A stretch of DNA of 32,118 bases from Tannerellaceae bacterium (GTDB lineage: Bacteria; Bacteroidota; Bacteroidia; Bacteroidales; Tannerellaceae), in NCBI GenBank assembly GCA_031280435.1, contig JAITGS010000006.1, forward strand, positions 1 through 32,118, written 5' to 3'. Of this stretch, positions 1-7,919 are shown piece by piece. The notes under the pieces were generated by a model. That model did not search any database and was not told where the DNA came from. It saw only the letters and a list, made by a program, of their open reading frames with translations. A program made the translations under genes and the position numbers. Within the stretch, counting starts at the first letter, position 1. Every line of letters starts with the position of its first letter.

Positions 1-360
1 TTGATAAAACTCCATAGTAGAGATTTGTCCTATTAAACATTTATATCGCCTCCACACTTGTGGAAGCATTAGTTTTGTCAACAAGAAGCTTTCTCCATAG
101 TGGAGAAGCCTCTATTTTCTTCTGTTTTATCAAAACTCCATAGTGGAGATTGATCTGATTAAACATTTATATCGCCTCCACACTTGTGGAAGCATTAGTT
201 TTGTTGACAGAGGGCTTTCTCCACTGTGGAGAAGTCTCTATTTTTTATGTTTTATCAAAACTCCATAGTGGAGATTTATCTGATTAAACATTTATATCGC
301 CTCCACACTTGTGGAAGCATTAGTTTTGTTGAGAATAAGGCTTCTCCACTATGGAGAAGG
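1..360. repeat. Palindrome-rich tandem array (about 125-bp period, three copies)
   Basis: Three near-identical copies follow each other; the same landmark (AAAACTCCA) lies at 6, 132 and 257, giving periods of 126 and 125 bp. Each copy holds three short inverted repeats with a CTCCA core: CTCCATAGTGGAG, TCCACACTTGTGGA and a variant of TTCTCCATAGTGGAGAA. The CTCCA cores start at 10, 50, 93, 136, 176, 219, 261, 301 and 344, so the dyads are 40-43 bp apart. The array lies upstream of pnp and outside its probable promoter. It is cut by the window edge, so the true copy number is unknown. The short ORF through it is a product of the repeat. Confidence 0.93.
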
Positions 361-376
361 TGTCATCAGCTCGGCG

Positions 377-429
377 GAGGCTTCTCCCATCTTTCGCTTG
401 CGAGTATTTGCAAATAGGTGGGAGGCCTC
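377..429. other. Imperfect inverted repeat between array and pnp promoter
   Basis: The arms GAGGCTTCTCCCA (377-389) and TGGGAGGCCTC (419-429) pair except for a two-base bulge, with a loop of about 29 nt. There is no clear U-tract after it on the plus strand. It may be a terminator for a gene outside the window or a degenerate unit of the array; the sequence does not decide. Confidence 0.4.
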
Positions 430-481
430 TATGGATGTAGAGAGTTTTGGAAGCGACTTTTTAATATTCGCAATTCGTAAT

Positions 482-489
482 TAACTTTG
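482..489 (+). promoter_or_regulatory. Bacteroidota-type -7 element of pnp
   Basis: TAACTTTG matches the TAnnTTTG -7 consensus of the Bacteroidota primary sigma factor. It lies 43 bp before the pnp start codon. The region 19-23 bp upstream is T-rich but has no clean TTTG, so the -33 element is weak. Confidence 0.55.
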
Positions 490-532
490 GAGCGTTTTTA
501 CAGTGATAAACAATCAATAAAAAATTTCCTTT

Positions 533-2749
533 ATGCTAAATCCAATTAAAAAGACAATTGAGCTTGGTGATGGACGCACTATCACCATTGAGACGGGGAA
601 GCTGGCGAAGCAGGCCGACGGAGCCGTAGAGATCCGCATGGGCAACACAATGCTGCTTGCCACCGTAACAGCGGCGCAGGATGCCGTAGCGGGAACGGAT
701 TTCATGCCTCTTCAGGTAGAATACAAAGAGAAATTCTCTTCCTACGGACGCTTTCCGGGCGGCTTCACGCGGCGAGAAGGCAAGGCCTCGGATTATGAGA
801 TACTGACCTCGCGCCTTGTTGACCGAGCCCTGCGTCCGCTTTTCCCTGATGACTACCATGCCGAAGTATATGTTAATATCATACTTTTCTCCACAGACGG
901 CGAAGACCTGCCCGATGCTCTGGCCGGACTAGCCGCTTCGTCGGCCCTTGCCGTGTCGGATATTCCTTTCAACGGGCCGATTTCGGAAGTTAGAGTAGCC
1001 CGCATTGACGGGCAGTTTGTTGTGAATCCCACCGCCGCCCAGCTTTCAACGGCTGATATAGATATTATGGTTGGGGCAACGATTGAGAATATAATGATGG
1101 TGGAGGGCGAGATGGAAGAGGTGCAGGAGGCCGATATGCTCGAAGCCATAAAGGTTGCCCACGAAGCCATCAAGGTGCAATGCCGCGTGCAGCTCGAGCT
1201 GTCGGAAGCTTGCGGCAAACTCGAAAAGCGCGCTTACTCGCATGAAACCAACGACGACGATCTACGCCGCGACGTTCGCGAGAAATGCTACGATCAGGTT
1301 TACGCCGTTGCCATCGCCGCCCTTCCCAAGCACGAACGGGCCGAAGCATTTGCGAAGATCGTTGACGAATACAAAACCGCCTTCTCCGAAGAAGAGCTCG
1401 AGGAGAAAGCCGGAATGATAGCCCGCTACTATCACGACGTAGAGAAAGAAGCCATGCGCCGCGCCATCCTCGACGAAGGCAAACGCCTCGACGGTCGCTC
1501 AACAACCGAGATCCGCCCCATCTGGTGCGAAGCCGACTACATCCCCGGCCCTCACGGATCGGCCGTCTTCACACGCGGCGAAACACAGTCGCTCACCACC
1601 GTTACGCTCGGCACCAAAAGCGACGAGAAGATCGTCGACGATGTTCTCATCCAAGGCAAAGAGCGCTTTCTGCTACATTATAACTTTCCCCCATTCTCAA
1701 CCGGCGAGGCCAAAGCATCGCGGGGCGTTGGACGCCGAGAAGTAGGCCACGGCAATCTGGCCCATCGCGCCCTCAAGCGCATGCTGCCTAAGGACTATCC
1801 ATACGTTATACGCATCATCTCCGATATCCTCGAATCCAACGGATCATCGTCGATGGCCACCGTATGCGCCGGAACCCTGGCGCTGCTCGACGCCGGCGTT
1901 CAGATGAAGAAGCCCGTATCCGGAATAGCCATGGGATTAATCTCCGAGAACAAGGGAACGAACTTCGCCATCCTTTCGGATATACTCGGCGACGAAGATC
2001 ACCTTGGCGATATGGACTTCAAGGTAACAGGAACGAAAGACGGCATCACCGCCACGCAGATGGACATCAAGGTCGACGGCCTGTCTTACGAGATCCTGGA
2101 GCAAGCCCTCGCACAGGCAAAAGCCGGACGGCTGCACATACTCGAGAAGCTGACCGAAACAATGCCCGAAGCGCGCCCAGACTTGAAGCCGCACGCTCCA
2201 CGCATTGAGACCCTCACGGTCAACAAAGAATACATAGGCGCAATAATAGGCCCCGGCGGGAAAATCATACAGGGCATACAGGAGAAAACCGGTGCAACCA
2301 TATCTATCGAAGAGATAGACGGCGTGGGCCGCGTAGAAATAGCCGGAACGAACAAGGCCAGCATAGATGCGGCCGTGAAAGCCATCCGCGCCATTGCAGC
2401 CGTTCCGGAAGTAGGGCAGGTGTACGACGGCAAAATCGCCAGCGTGATGCCCTACGGAGCCTTCGTTGAATTTATGCCCGGCAAAGACGGCCTCCTGCAC
2501 ATCTCCGAAGTGGACTGGAAGCGGCTCGAGACCGTGGAGCAGGCCGGACTGAAGGAAGGCGACATCATACAGGTCAAACTCCTGGAAGTAGATCCCAAGA
2601 CGGGCAAGTTCAAGCTATCCCGGCGCGCCCTCCTTCCCAAGCCCGAAGGATACGAAGAACGTCCGCCGCGCGGCGAAAGAGGAGACAGAGGCGACAGAGA
2701 TCGGGATCGTGACAGAGACCGTGACCGCGGCCGCTCCCACAGGCGCTAA
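533..2749 (+). CDS. pnp: Polyribonucleotide nucleotidyltransferase (PNPase)
   Basis: PNPase degrades RNA 3'-to-5' by phosphorolysis in the cytoplasm. The 738-residue protein has the full family layout: first RNase PH domain (about 10-145, with [16 protein letters not shown]), helical linker (about 240-320), second RNase PH domain (about 330-545, with [12 protein letters not shown] and TATQMDIK around the active site), a KH domain with GPGG at 573-576, and an S1 domain from about 628 to 700. The last 30 residues are a basic/acidic tail of Arg-Gly-Asp and alternating Asp-Arg repeats, likely disordered. The start codon follows a -7 promoter element at 482-489 at a normal distance. The downstream porE-like gene begins 92 bp later on the same strand with a strong stem-loop between them. 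Identification is secure. Confidence 0.98.
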   Translation: MLNPIKKTIELGDGRTITIETGKLAKQADGAVEIRMGNTMLLATVTAAQDAVAGTDFMPLQVEYKEKFSSYGRFPGGFTRREGKASDYEILTSRLVDRALRPLFPDDYHAEVYVNIILFSTDGEDLPDALAGLAASSALAVSDIPFNGPISEVRVARIDGQFVVNPTAAQLSTADIDIMVGATIENIMMVEGEMEEVQEADMLEAIKVAHEAIKVQCRVQLELSEACGKLEKRAYSHETNDDDLRRDVREKCYDQVYAVAIAALPKHERAEAFAKIVDEYKTAFSEEELEEKAGMIARYYHDVEKEAMRRAILDEGKRLDGRSTTEIRPIWCEADYIPGPHGSAVFTRGETQSLTTVTLGTKSDEKIVDDVLIQGKERFLLHYNFPPFSTGEAKASRGVGRREVGHGNLAHRALKRMLPKDYPYVIRIISDILESNGSSSMATVCAGTLALLDAGVQMKKPVSGIAMGLISENKGTNFAILSDILGDEDHLGDMDFKVTGTKDGITATQMDIKVDGLSYEILEQALAQAKAGRLHILEKLTETMPEARPDLKPHAPRIETLTVNKEYIGAIIGPGGKIIQGIQEKTGATISIEEIDGVGRVEIAGTNKASIDAAVKAIRAIAAVPEVGQVYDGKIASVMPYGAFVEFMPGKDGLLHISEVDWKRLETVEQAGLKEGDIIQVKLLEVDPKTGKFKLSRRALLPKPEGYEERPPRGERGDRGDRDRDRDRDRDRGRSHRR

Positions 2750-2800
2750 ACCGCTACGGTATCCGGAGTGAATCTCCAGCCGATGGCAATAAGAATGAGG

Positions 2801-2840
2801 CCCGTGCGTTAAATACAGTGAGCATTATTTAATGTACGGG
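2801..2840 (+). promoter_or_regulatory. 15-bp stem-loop ending one base before the porE-like start codon
   Basis: The arms at 2801-2815 and 2826-2840 form 15 consecutive pairs in RNA (two of them G-U) around a 10-nt loop. The stem ends at 2840 and the ATG is at 2842, so the whole translation-initiation region would be folded. No U-tract follows, which argues against a simple intrinsic terminator of pnp. A translational control element or an RNA-processing site between pnp and the porE-like gene is inferred. Confidence 0.6.
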
Positions 2841-2841
2841 C

Positions 2842-4818
2842 ATGAATTTCTTAAAACACATACAAATCTTCTTACTCATAGCTGCCGTCCTGCCCATATC
2901 CTGCAAGACGCCAAAGCTCTCGACCGCCGAGGAGAAGCAGCGCATAGGCGAATACTACGAAGCCGCCGCCATCTATCGCAAAGTCTACGCAAAAACTCCC
3001 CCCAAAGAACGAGCCGCTCGCGGATACATAGCCTTCAGGATGGGCGAATGTAACCGAGTCATCAATAACATCAGCCGCGCAGCCGGCGACTATCTCAACG
3101 CACTGCGCTATCAATATCCCGATACCACCCTGTATCTGCGCCTGGGGCAAACCCACCAGAAGCGCGGCCTCTACGCCGAGGCAATAAAATACTATAAAGA
3201 ATACCTCAAGATTAATCCCGGATACCTCCCGGCGCTGAACGGCATAAGCGGCTCGGAACTCGCGGCAGCCTGGAAGAAAAGCCCGTCGAGATACATAGTG
3301 CGGAGGATGGACAAGTTCAACTCCCGCTACTCCGAATTCAGCCCCATGCTGTACGGCGAGAAGTTCGACCAGCTCTATTTTGCCTCCTCACGCAAGAAAG
3401 CCAAAGACGCCAAGCCCAGCGGAGTCACAGGCCTCGCCAATAACAACTTCTATCTCGCCAAGCAAGACGATAAAGGCGTGTGGCAGGCTCCGGTCGAAAT
3501 TGAAGACCCGGTCAACACCGAGTTCGACGAAGGCGTGCCCTCCTTCACCGCCGACGGTAGCCTGATGTACTACACCTACTGCGCACAGGCCGCCGACGGC
3601 CCCCGAACGGCTGAAATCTACGCCGCCCCGCGCTCGAGCGCCGAATGGGGCAAGGGAGACAGAGTAGCCATAGTGAAAGATTCGGTTACAACGCTGGGGC
3701 ATCCGGCTGTTTCGCCCGACGGCGCCTACCTCTACTTTGTCTCTGATGTAACCGGAGGATACGGCGGCCGCGACATCTTCCGCGTGAAGCGCACCGGCAA
3801 CGATTTCGGCCCCATGGAGAACCTCGGCCCGCAGATCAATACGCCCGGCGACGAGATGTTCCCCTACGTGCGCGACTCGGTAACGCTCTACTTCGCATCC
3901 GACGGACATCCCGGGCTGGGCGGGCTCGACCTCTTTAAGGCCACCTTGGACAGCCTCGGCGTTTGGCATGTTGAGAACCTCAAGCCGCCCGTCAATTCCA
4001 TGGCCGACGACTTCGGCATCACCTTCGCCGGCCCGCTCGAAAAAGGATTCTTCAGCTCCAACCGTAACGACCTCCGCGGCTGCGACCACATCTACTCCTT
4101 CGAGCTCCCGACCCTCACCGTCGCAATCGAAGGCATAGTGGCCGACGTAGACGACAACCCGCTCGAAGATGCAACCGTCAGAATCGTGGGACGCGACGGC
4201 CTCAACGAAAAGGCTACGGTACGCAAAGACGGCTCCTATCGCGTTGAGCTGCGCCGCGACGTCAGCTACGTGATGATGGCAAGCGCCCGCGGCTACCTCA
4301 ACCAGAACTTCGAGCTCACCACCCTCGCCGAGGAGAAGAGCGAAACCTACGTAGTCGACTTCTTCCTCTCGCCCATCTACCGCCCCGTAGTTGTTGAGAA
4401 CATCTTCTACGCCTTTAATCAGGCTACACTGCGACCCGAATCCAAGGAGGCCCTCGACGAGATGATAAAGCTGCTCAACGACAATCCGAACGTCACCCTC
4501 GAATTCGGTTCGCATACCGACCGCATAGGCTCCGCCGCCTACAATGAAGGCCTGGCACAGCGACGCGCCCAATCCGTAGTCGACTATCTCATAGCCGCCG
4601 GCATCGCATCCGATCGCCTCGAGGCCAAGGGATACGGCAAAAGCGTGCCTAAGACCATAGACAGGAAGATAGCCGAGCAATACGACTTCCTCAACGAGGG
4701 CGACATCCTCTCAGAAGACTTCGTGAACGCCCTCACTCCGGAGCAACAGGCAATAGCCGACCAAATCAACCGGCGCACCGAGTTCAAAGTCCTGCGCTTG
4801 GATTACAACCTCTACTGA
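2842..4818 (+). CDS. porE: PorE-like outer-membrane lipoprotein: TPR, PD40 beta-propeller, carboxypeptidase-regulatory-like and OmpA C-terminal domains
   Basis: The 658-residue protein starts with a lipoprotein signal (cysteine 21 in PISC), so it is probably anchored to the outer membrane. Domains in order are TPR-like helices (about 25-140), WD40/PD40-type propeller repeats (about 160-425, with repeated motifs such as PAVSPDGAYLYFVSD and LGGLDLF), a carboxypeptidase-regulatory-like beta domain (about 430-515) and an OmpA C-terminal peptidoglycan-binding domain (about 530-655). In the last, the usual diaminopimelate-binding pair is present as D560 (HTD) and R575 (RRA). This is the layout of PorE (PG1058) of the Porphyromonas gingivalis type IX secretion system. 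Related proteins also occur without that system, and no other Por gene is in the window, so the role in secretion is inferred. Confidence 0.85.
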   Translation: MNFLKHIQIFLLIAAVLPISCKTPKLSTAEEKQRIGEYYEAAAIYRKVYAKTPPKERAARGYIAFRMGECNRVINNISRAAGDYLNALRYQYPDTTLYLRLGQTHQKRGLYAEAIKYYKEYLKINPGYLPALNGISGSELAAAWKKSPSRYIVRRMDKFNSRYSEFSPMLYGEKFDQLYFASSRKKAKDAKPSGVTGLANNNFYLAKQDDKGVWQAPVEIEDPVNTEFDEGVPSFTADGSLMYYTYCAQAADGPRTAEIYAAPRSSAEWGKGDRVAIVKDSVTTLGHPAVSPDGAYLYFVSDVTGGYGGRDIFRVKRTGNDFGPMENLGPQINTPGDEMFPYVRDSVTLYFASDGHPGLGGLDLFKATLDSLGVWHVENLKPPVNSMADDFGITFAGPLEKGFFSSNRNDLRGCDHIYSFELPTLTVAIEGIVADVDDNPLEDATVRIVGRDGLNEKATVRKDGSYRVELRRDVSYVMMASARGYLNQNFELTTLAEEKSETYVVDFFLSPIYRPVVVENIFYAFNQATLRPESKEALDEMIKLLNDNPNVTLEFGSHTDRIGSAAYNEGLAQRRAQSVVDYLIAAGIASDRLEAKGYGKSVPKTIDRKIAEQYDFLNEGDILSEDFVNALTPEQQAIADQINRRTEFKVLRLDYNLY

Positions 4819-4896
4819 TCTCAAATCCTACCTGCAAGCTGCTGCCGGAAGGCCCTCCCCTGTGAGGAGCTCCGGCGCTGCGGCCACCAACGAAAA

Positions 4897-4921
4897 CCGC
4901 CGAACAGTTACTGTCCGGCGG
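4897..4921 (-). terminator. Intrinsic terminator of the EF-G2-like gene, between convergent genes
   Basis: An 11-bp GC-rich stem (CCGCCG against CGGCGG at the base) with a 3-nt loop lies between the two convergent stop codons. On the minus strand the single mismatch becomes a G-U pair and the stem is followed by TTTTCGTT, so it fits a terminator for the minus-strand gene. On the plus strand no T-run follows. Confidence 0.7.
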
Positions 4922-4959
4922 CATCACTTTGTCAGGCTTCGGTTAGCATACTAAACACT

Positions 4960-7116
4960 TTAATCTTCTTCTTTACTTTCAGCGTATGCTTTAAGAAGCT
5001 TCTCCTGGACGTCGGTCGGGACGAGCTCATACGACGCAAACTTCATCGTGAACGAGGCTCGGCCGCCGCTTATGGAGCTGAGCGATGTGGAGTACGAGGC
5101 CATCTCCTTCAGAGGCACCTTGGCCAGCAGAATCTCGTATCCTTTCTCGCTGTTCATACCCATGATGATGGCGCGGCGCCCCTGCATGTCGCTCATCACG
5201 TCGCCCAGATAGTCGGCCGGCACGGATACTTCCACGTCGTAGATAGGCTCCAGAATCTTGGGGCCGGCTTCGCGGAAGGCTGTGCTGAAGGCGTTACGTC
5301 CGGCAAGCATGAAGGATATTTCGTTGCTGTCTACCGGGTGCATCTTTCCGTCGTACACCATGATGCGGACGTCGCGGGCATACGAGCCGGTGAGCGGGCC
5401 CTGCTCCATGCGAGCCATTACGCCCTTGAGGATAGCCGGCAGGAACCGGGCGTCGATTGAGCCGCCCACTATGCTGTTTACGAATACCAGCTTGCCGCCC
5501 CATTCCAGCTCTATGGTCTGAACGTCGCGCACGCTGATCTTGAACTCCTGGTTGCCGAAGCGATATACTTCGGGCGTGGGCATGCCTTCGTAGTAAGGCT
5601 CTACTATGAGGTGGACCTCGCCGAACTGTCCGGCGCCTCCGGACTGTTTCTTGTGGCGATAGTCGGCGCGGGCAGCCTTTGTGATTGTTTCGCGATAGGG
5701 AATCTTGGGTTCGATGTACTCAATCATCAGCTTCTCGTTGTTCTCCAAGCGCCATTTCAGGGTGCGGAGATGGAACTCGCCCTGGCCCGACACTATGGTT
5801 TGCTTCAGCTCCTTCGACTGTTCGATGAGCCATGTGGGATCCTCTTCGCGCATGCGGTTGAGGAGTTCGCTCAGCTTCTCGGCGTCGGCCTCGTTCAGCG
5901 GCTTGACGGCTCGGCGATACTTGGGGTTGGGATATTTGATGAAGTTGAAGGTATAGTCGGCTCCCTTGCCGTTCAGTGCATTGCCCAGTCGGAGGTCTTT
6001 GAGTTTCACGGTAGCGCCTATGTCGCCGGCCATGAGCTCCGTCACCTGGTTGCGCGTTTGTCCGGCCACGGTGAAGATCTGTGCGATGCGCTCCTTGGAG
6101 CCGCGGTTGGCGTTCAGCAGGTCGTCGCCCTCCTTAATCTTTCCCGATATAACCTTGAAGAATGAAATCTGGCCTATATGCTGCTCGACGGCGGTTTTGA
6201 AGAACAGCAGGCTCGTCGGGCCGTTCGGGTCGGGAGCTATGTCGATGCCGTCGGCGGTGCGCACGTGGGGCATCTTGTCGACCGTAGGCACCACGTTGCC
6301 CAGAAATTCCATGGTACGGCGAACGCACATGTCGCGTCCGGCGCATACGCAGAACACGGGGAACATGCCGCGCGTGGCAAGTCCGGCGCTTATGCCCATG
6401 CGCATCTCGTCTTCGGTGAGGCTGTCGTTTTCGAAGTATTTCTCCATCAGATTGTCGTCGTGCTCGGCGGCAGCTTCCACTAAGGCGGCATGGAGCTCGG
6501 CTGCCTTGTCGGCCTCGTCGGCAGGGATGTCGAGCACTTCCGGAACGCCTCCTTCGGGCTTCCAGCGGTACATCTTCATCTTCAGGACGTCGACCACGGC
6601 GTTGAAGTTAGCCCCCGGATTGATGGGATACTGAATCAGGACAACGTTCTTGCCGTACCTGTCTTTCAGCTGGGCAATAGTGCTGTCGAAGTCGGCAATA
6701 GCATTGTCGAGGTGATTAATTATAAAGATAACGGGCTTGCCGAACTGCTCCGTGTATCTGAACTGATTGATCGTGCCAACCTCCACGCCATACTGGGCGT
6801 TGAGCACCATGAGCGCCGTGTCGGTCACGTTCAGGGCGGATACGGCCCCGCCTATAAAGTCGTCGGAGCCCGGACAGTCGATAAAGTTGAGCTTGCGGCC
6901 TTGCCATTCCACACAAAAAACGGTGGACGACACCGAGTATCCGTACTCTTTCTCCACCGGATTATAATCGCAAACCGTTGTTCCTGCCTCCACCGTGCCG
7001 CGACGTTTGATTACTCCACCCTCGAAAAGCATGGCCTCGGCGAGGGTGGTTTTCCCGGAGCCGGAGCTTCCCAGGATTGCAATGTTCTTGATTTCGTTTG
7101 TTTGATATACTTTCAT
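4960..7116 (-). CDS. fusA2: EF-G paralogue of the Bacteroides EF-G2 type
   Basis: The 718-residue protein has the EF-G domain order: GTPase domain (about 1-270), domain II (about 300-385), then III, IV and V. The nucleotide-binding P-loop is GSSGSGKTT at 16-24. The G3 motif is DCPGSDDF, so serine 84 stands where translational GTPases carry the catalytic histidine of DTPGH. The G4 motif is NHLD (134-137) instead of NKxD. The sequence closely resembles, from memory, the Bacteroides thetaiotaomicron EF-G2, reported to support translocation without ribosome-stimulated GTP hydrolysis and to matter during carbon starvation and gut colonisation. That function is inferred here from family and motifs. 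The gene stands alone, with its own terminator and a possible promoter at 7167-7197. Confidence 0.92.
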   Translation of the reverse strand: MKVYQTNEIKNIAILGSSGSGKTTLAEAMLFEGGVIKRRGTVEAGTTVCDYNPVEKEYGYSVSSTVFCVEWQGRKLNFIDCPGSDDFIGGAVSALNVTDTALMVLNAQYGVEVGTINQFRYTEQFGKPVIFIINHLDNAIADFDSTIAQLKDRYGKNVVLIQYPINPGANFNAVVDVLKMKMYRWKPEGGVPEVLDIPADEADKAAELHAALVEAAAEHDDNLMEKYFENDSLTEDEMRMGISAGLATRGMFPVFCVCAGRDMCVRRTMEFLGNVVPTVDKMPHVRTADGIDIAPDPNGPTSLLFFKTAVEQHIGQISFFKVISGKIKEGDDLLNANRGSKERIAQIFTVAGQTRNQVTELMAGDIGATVKLKDLRLGNALNGKGADYTFNFIKYPNPKYRRAVKPLNEADAEKLSELLNRMREEDPTWLIEQSKELKQTIVSGQGEFHLRTLKWRLENNEKLMIEYIEPKIPYRETITKAARADYRHKKQSGGAGQFGEVHLIVEPYYEGMPTPEVYRFGNQEFKISVRDVQTIELEWGGKLVFVNSIVGGSIDARFLPAILKGVMARMEQGPLTGSYARDVRIMVYDGKMHPVDSNEISFMLAGRNAFSTAFREAGPKILEPIYDVEVSVPADYLGDVMSDMQGRRAIIMGMNSEKGYEILLAKVPLKEMASYSTSLSSISGGRASFTMKFASYELVPTDVQEKLLKAYAESKEED

Positions 7117-7166
7117 GTTTATCTGGAATATTAAATATTAGGTAAAACAATATTTTTTTTCGGGGC

Positions 7167-7197
7167 GAAAAATAGGGATTGTGTCCGACATGGGCAA
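7167..7197 (-). promoter_or_regulatory. Possible promoter of the EF-G2-like gene
   Basis: Read on the minus strand, TTG (complement of 7195-7197) is followed after 20 bp by TATTTTTC (complement of 7167-7174), one base off TAnnTTTG. The spacing fits the Bacteroidota -33/-7 layout, and the start codon is about 50 bp further on. Confidence 0.4.
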
Positions 7198-7459
7198 CAG
7201 CAACATTTGTGTTGTGCAACATATTCTTGGCCGCAGCATGCTCACGAACCCAAAAAGCCCGCCTGCAAGCCCTGCTTTGAGCCCTTACCGGCCTCTATAT
7301 CTCCAAACAAAAAGAGATTGGAAAGCAAACAATTCTGCTGCCGCATAAGCTAAACCTCTAACATCCGCTCCGCATAATCTCCTTCCACAGTCGGACTTAG
7401 CTTGCTGCGGAGACATTCCGGCGGCATGCCAGTGCAGCACAACTGTCCGGTTGTTTTCT
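7198..7459. other. Intergenic stretch without a recognisable gene
   Basis: No convincing ORF or RNA gene is seen. The only structure is an imperfect inverted repeat, CCGCATAAGCTAA at 7341-7353 against TTAGCTTGCTGCGG at 7397-7410, with a long loop. Confidence 0.5.
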
Positions 7460-7788
7460 CCGCAAGCCAACTGAGTCCTCATTTGGGCCCAAATTTTTTT
7501 CCGCAAGCCAACTGAGTCCTCATTTGGGCCCAAATTTTTTTCCGCAAGCCAAATGGGTCCTCATTTAGCTCCAAATTTTTTTCCGCAAGCCAAATGGGTC
7601 CTCATTTAGCTCCAAATTTTTTTCCGCAAGCCAAATGGGTCCTCATTTAGCCCCAAATTTTTTTCCGCAAGCCAAATGGGTCCTCATTTAGCTCCAATTT
7701 TTTTTCCGCAAGCCAAATGGGTCCTCATTTGGCTCCAAATTTTTTTCCGCAAGCTAAATGGGTCCTCATTTGGCTTGCGGAAAAAAAT
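7460..7788. repeat. 41-bp tandem array, eight copies, closed by an inverted unit
   Basis: Copies begin with CCGCAAGC at 7460, 7501, 7542, 7583, 7624, 7665, 7706 and 7747, an exact 41-bp period. In the later copies the unit carries the dyad GCCAAATG-ggtcct-CATTTGGC; the first two copies are diverged and hold TTTGGGCCCAAA instead. Units are joined by runs of about seven T. The eighth copy runs directly into an inverted unit, which creates a long hairpin (7739-7788). The array lies between the divergent EF-G2-like and pentapeptide genes and carries an ATG at 7758 that extends the pentapeptide frame artificially. Confidence 0.96.
7739..7788. other. 22-bp hairpin at the end of the 41-bp array
   Basis: The arms 7739-7760 and 7767-7788 pair over 22 bp around the loop GGTCCT, with one G-U wobble in RNA. 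The outer seven pairs are T against A. Because the T-run precedes and the A-run follows the stem, this is not a normal intrinsic terminator on the plus strand. Confidence 0.85.
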
Positions 7789-7884
7789 CGGGGCCAACTA
7801 AGTCCTCGTTTGGCTTAGGAACCCCTCATTTTGCCCTGACAGCGGCCACAATTCCGTCCAATTCCCTTTTCTCAACTTATCTTC

Positions 7885-7892
7885 TACCTTTG
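7885..7892 (+). promoter_or_regulatory. -7 promoter element of the pentapeptide/SGNH operon
   Basis: TACCTTTG matches TAnnTTTG and lies 27 bp before the ATG at 7920. No clear -33 TTTG is visible. It supports the start at 7920 rather than the upstream ATG inside the repeat array. Confidence 0.6.
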
Positions 7893-7919
7893 CAAACTAA
7901 ATATCAGGTTAATGCTATT

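Noticed and set aside
1-360. CRISPR array
   Set aside because: The segments between repeats are themselves repeated rather than unique spacers, and no cas gene is present. The same holds for the other four arrays.
3388-4680. 430-residue minus-strand ORF inside the porE-like gene
   Set aside because: It is a shadow of a GC-rich coding sequence; the plus-strand frame has clear domains.
7758-7919. Upstream ATG of the pentapeptide gene
   Set aside because: The ATG lies in the terminal hairpin of the 41-bp array and upstream of the -7 element; the next 54 codons look like repeat and intergenic sequence.
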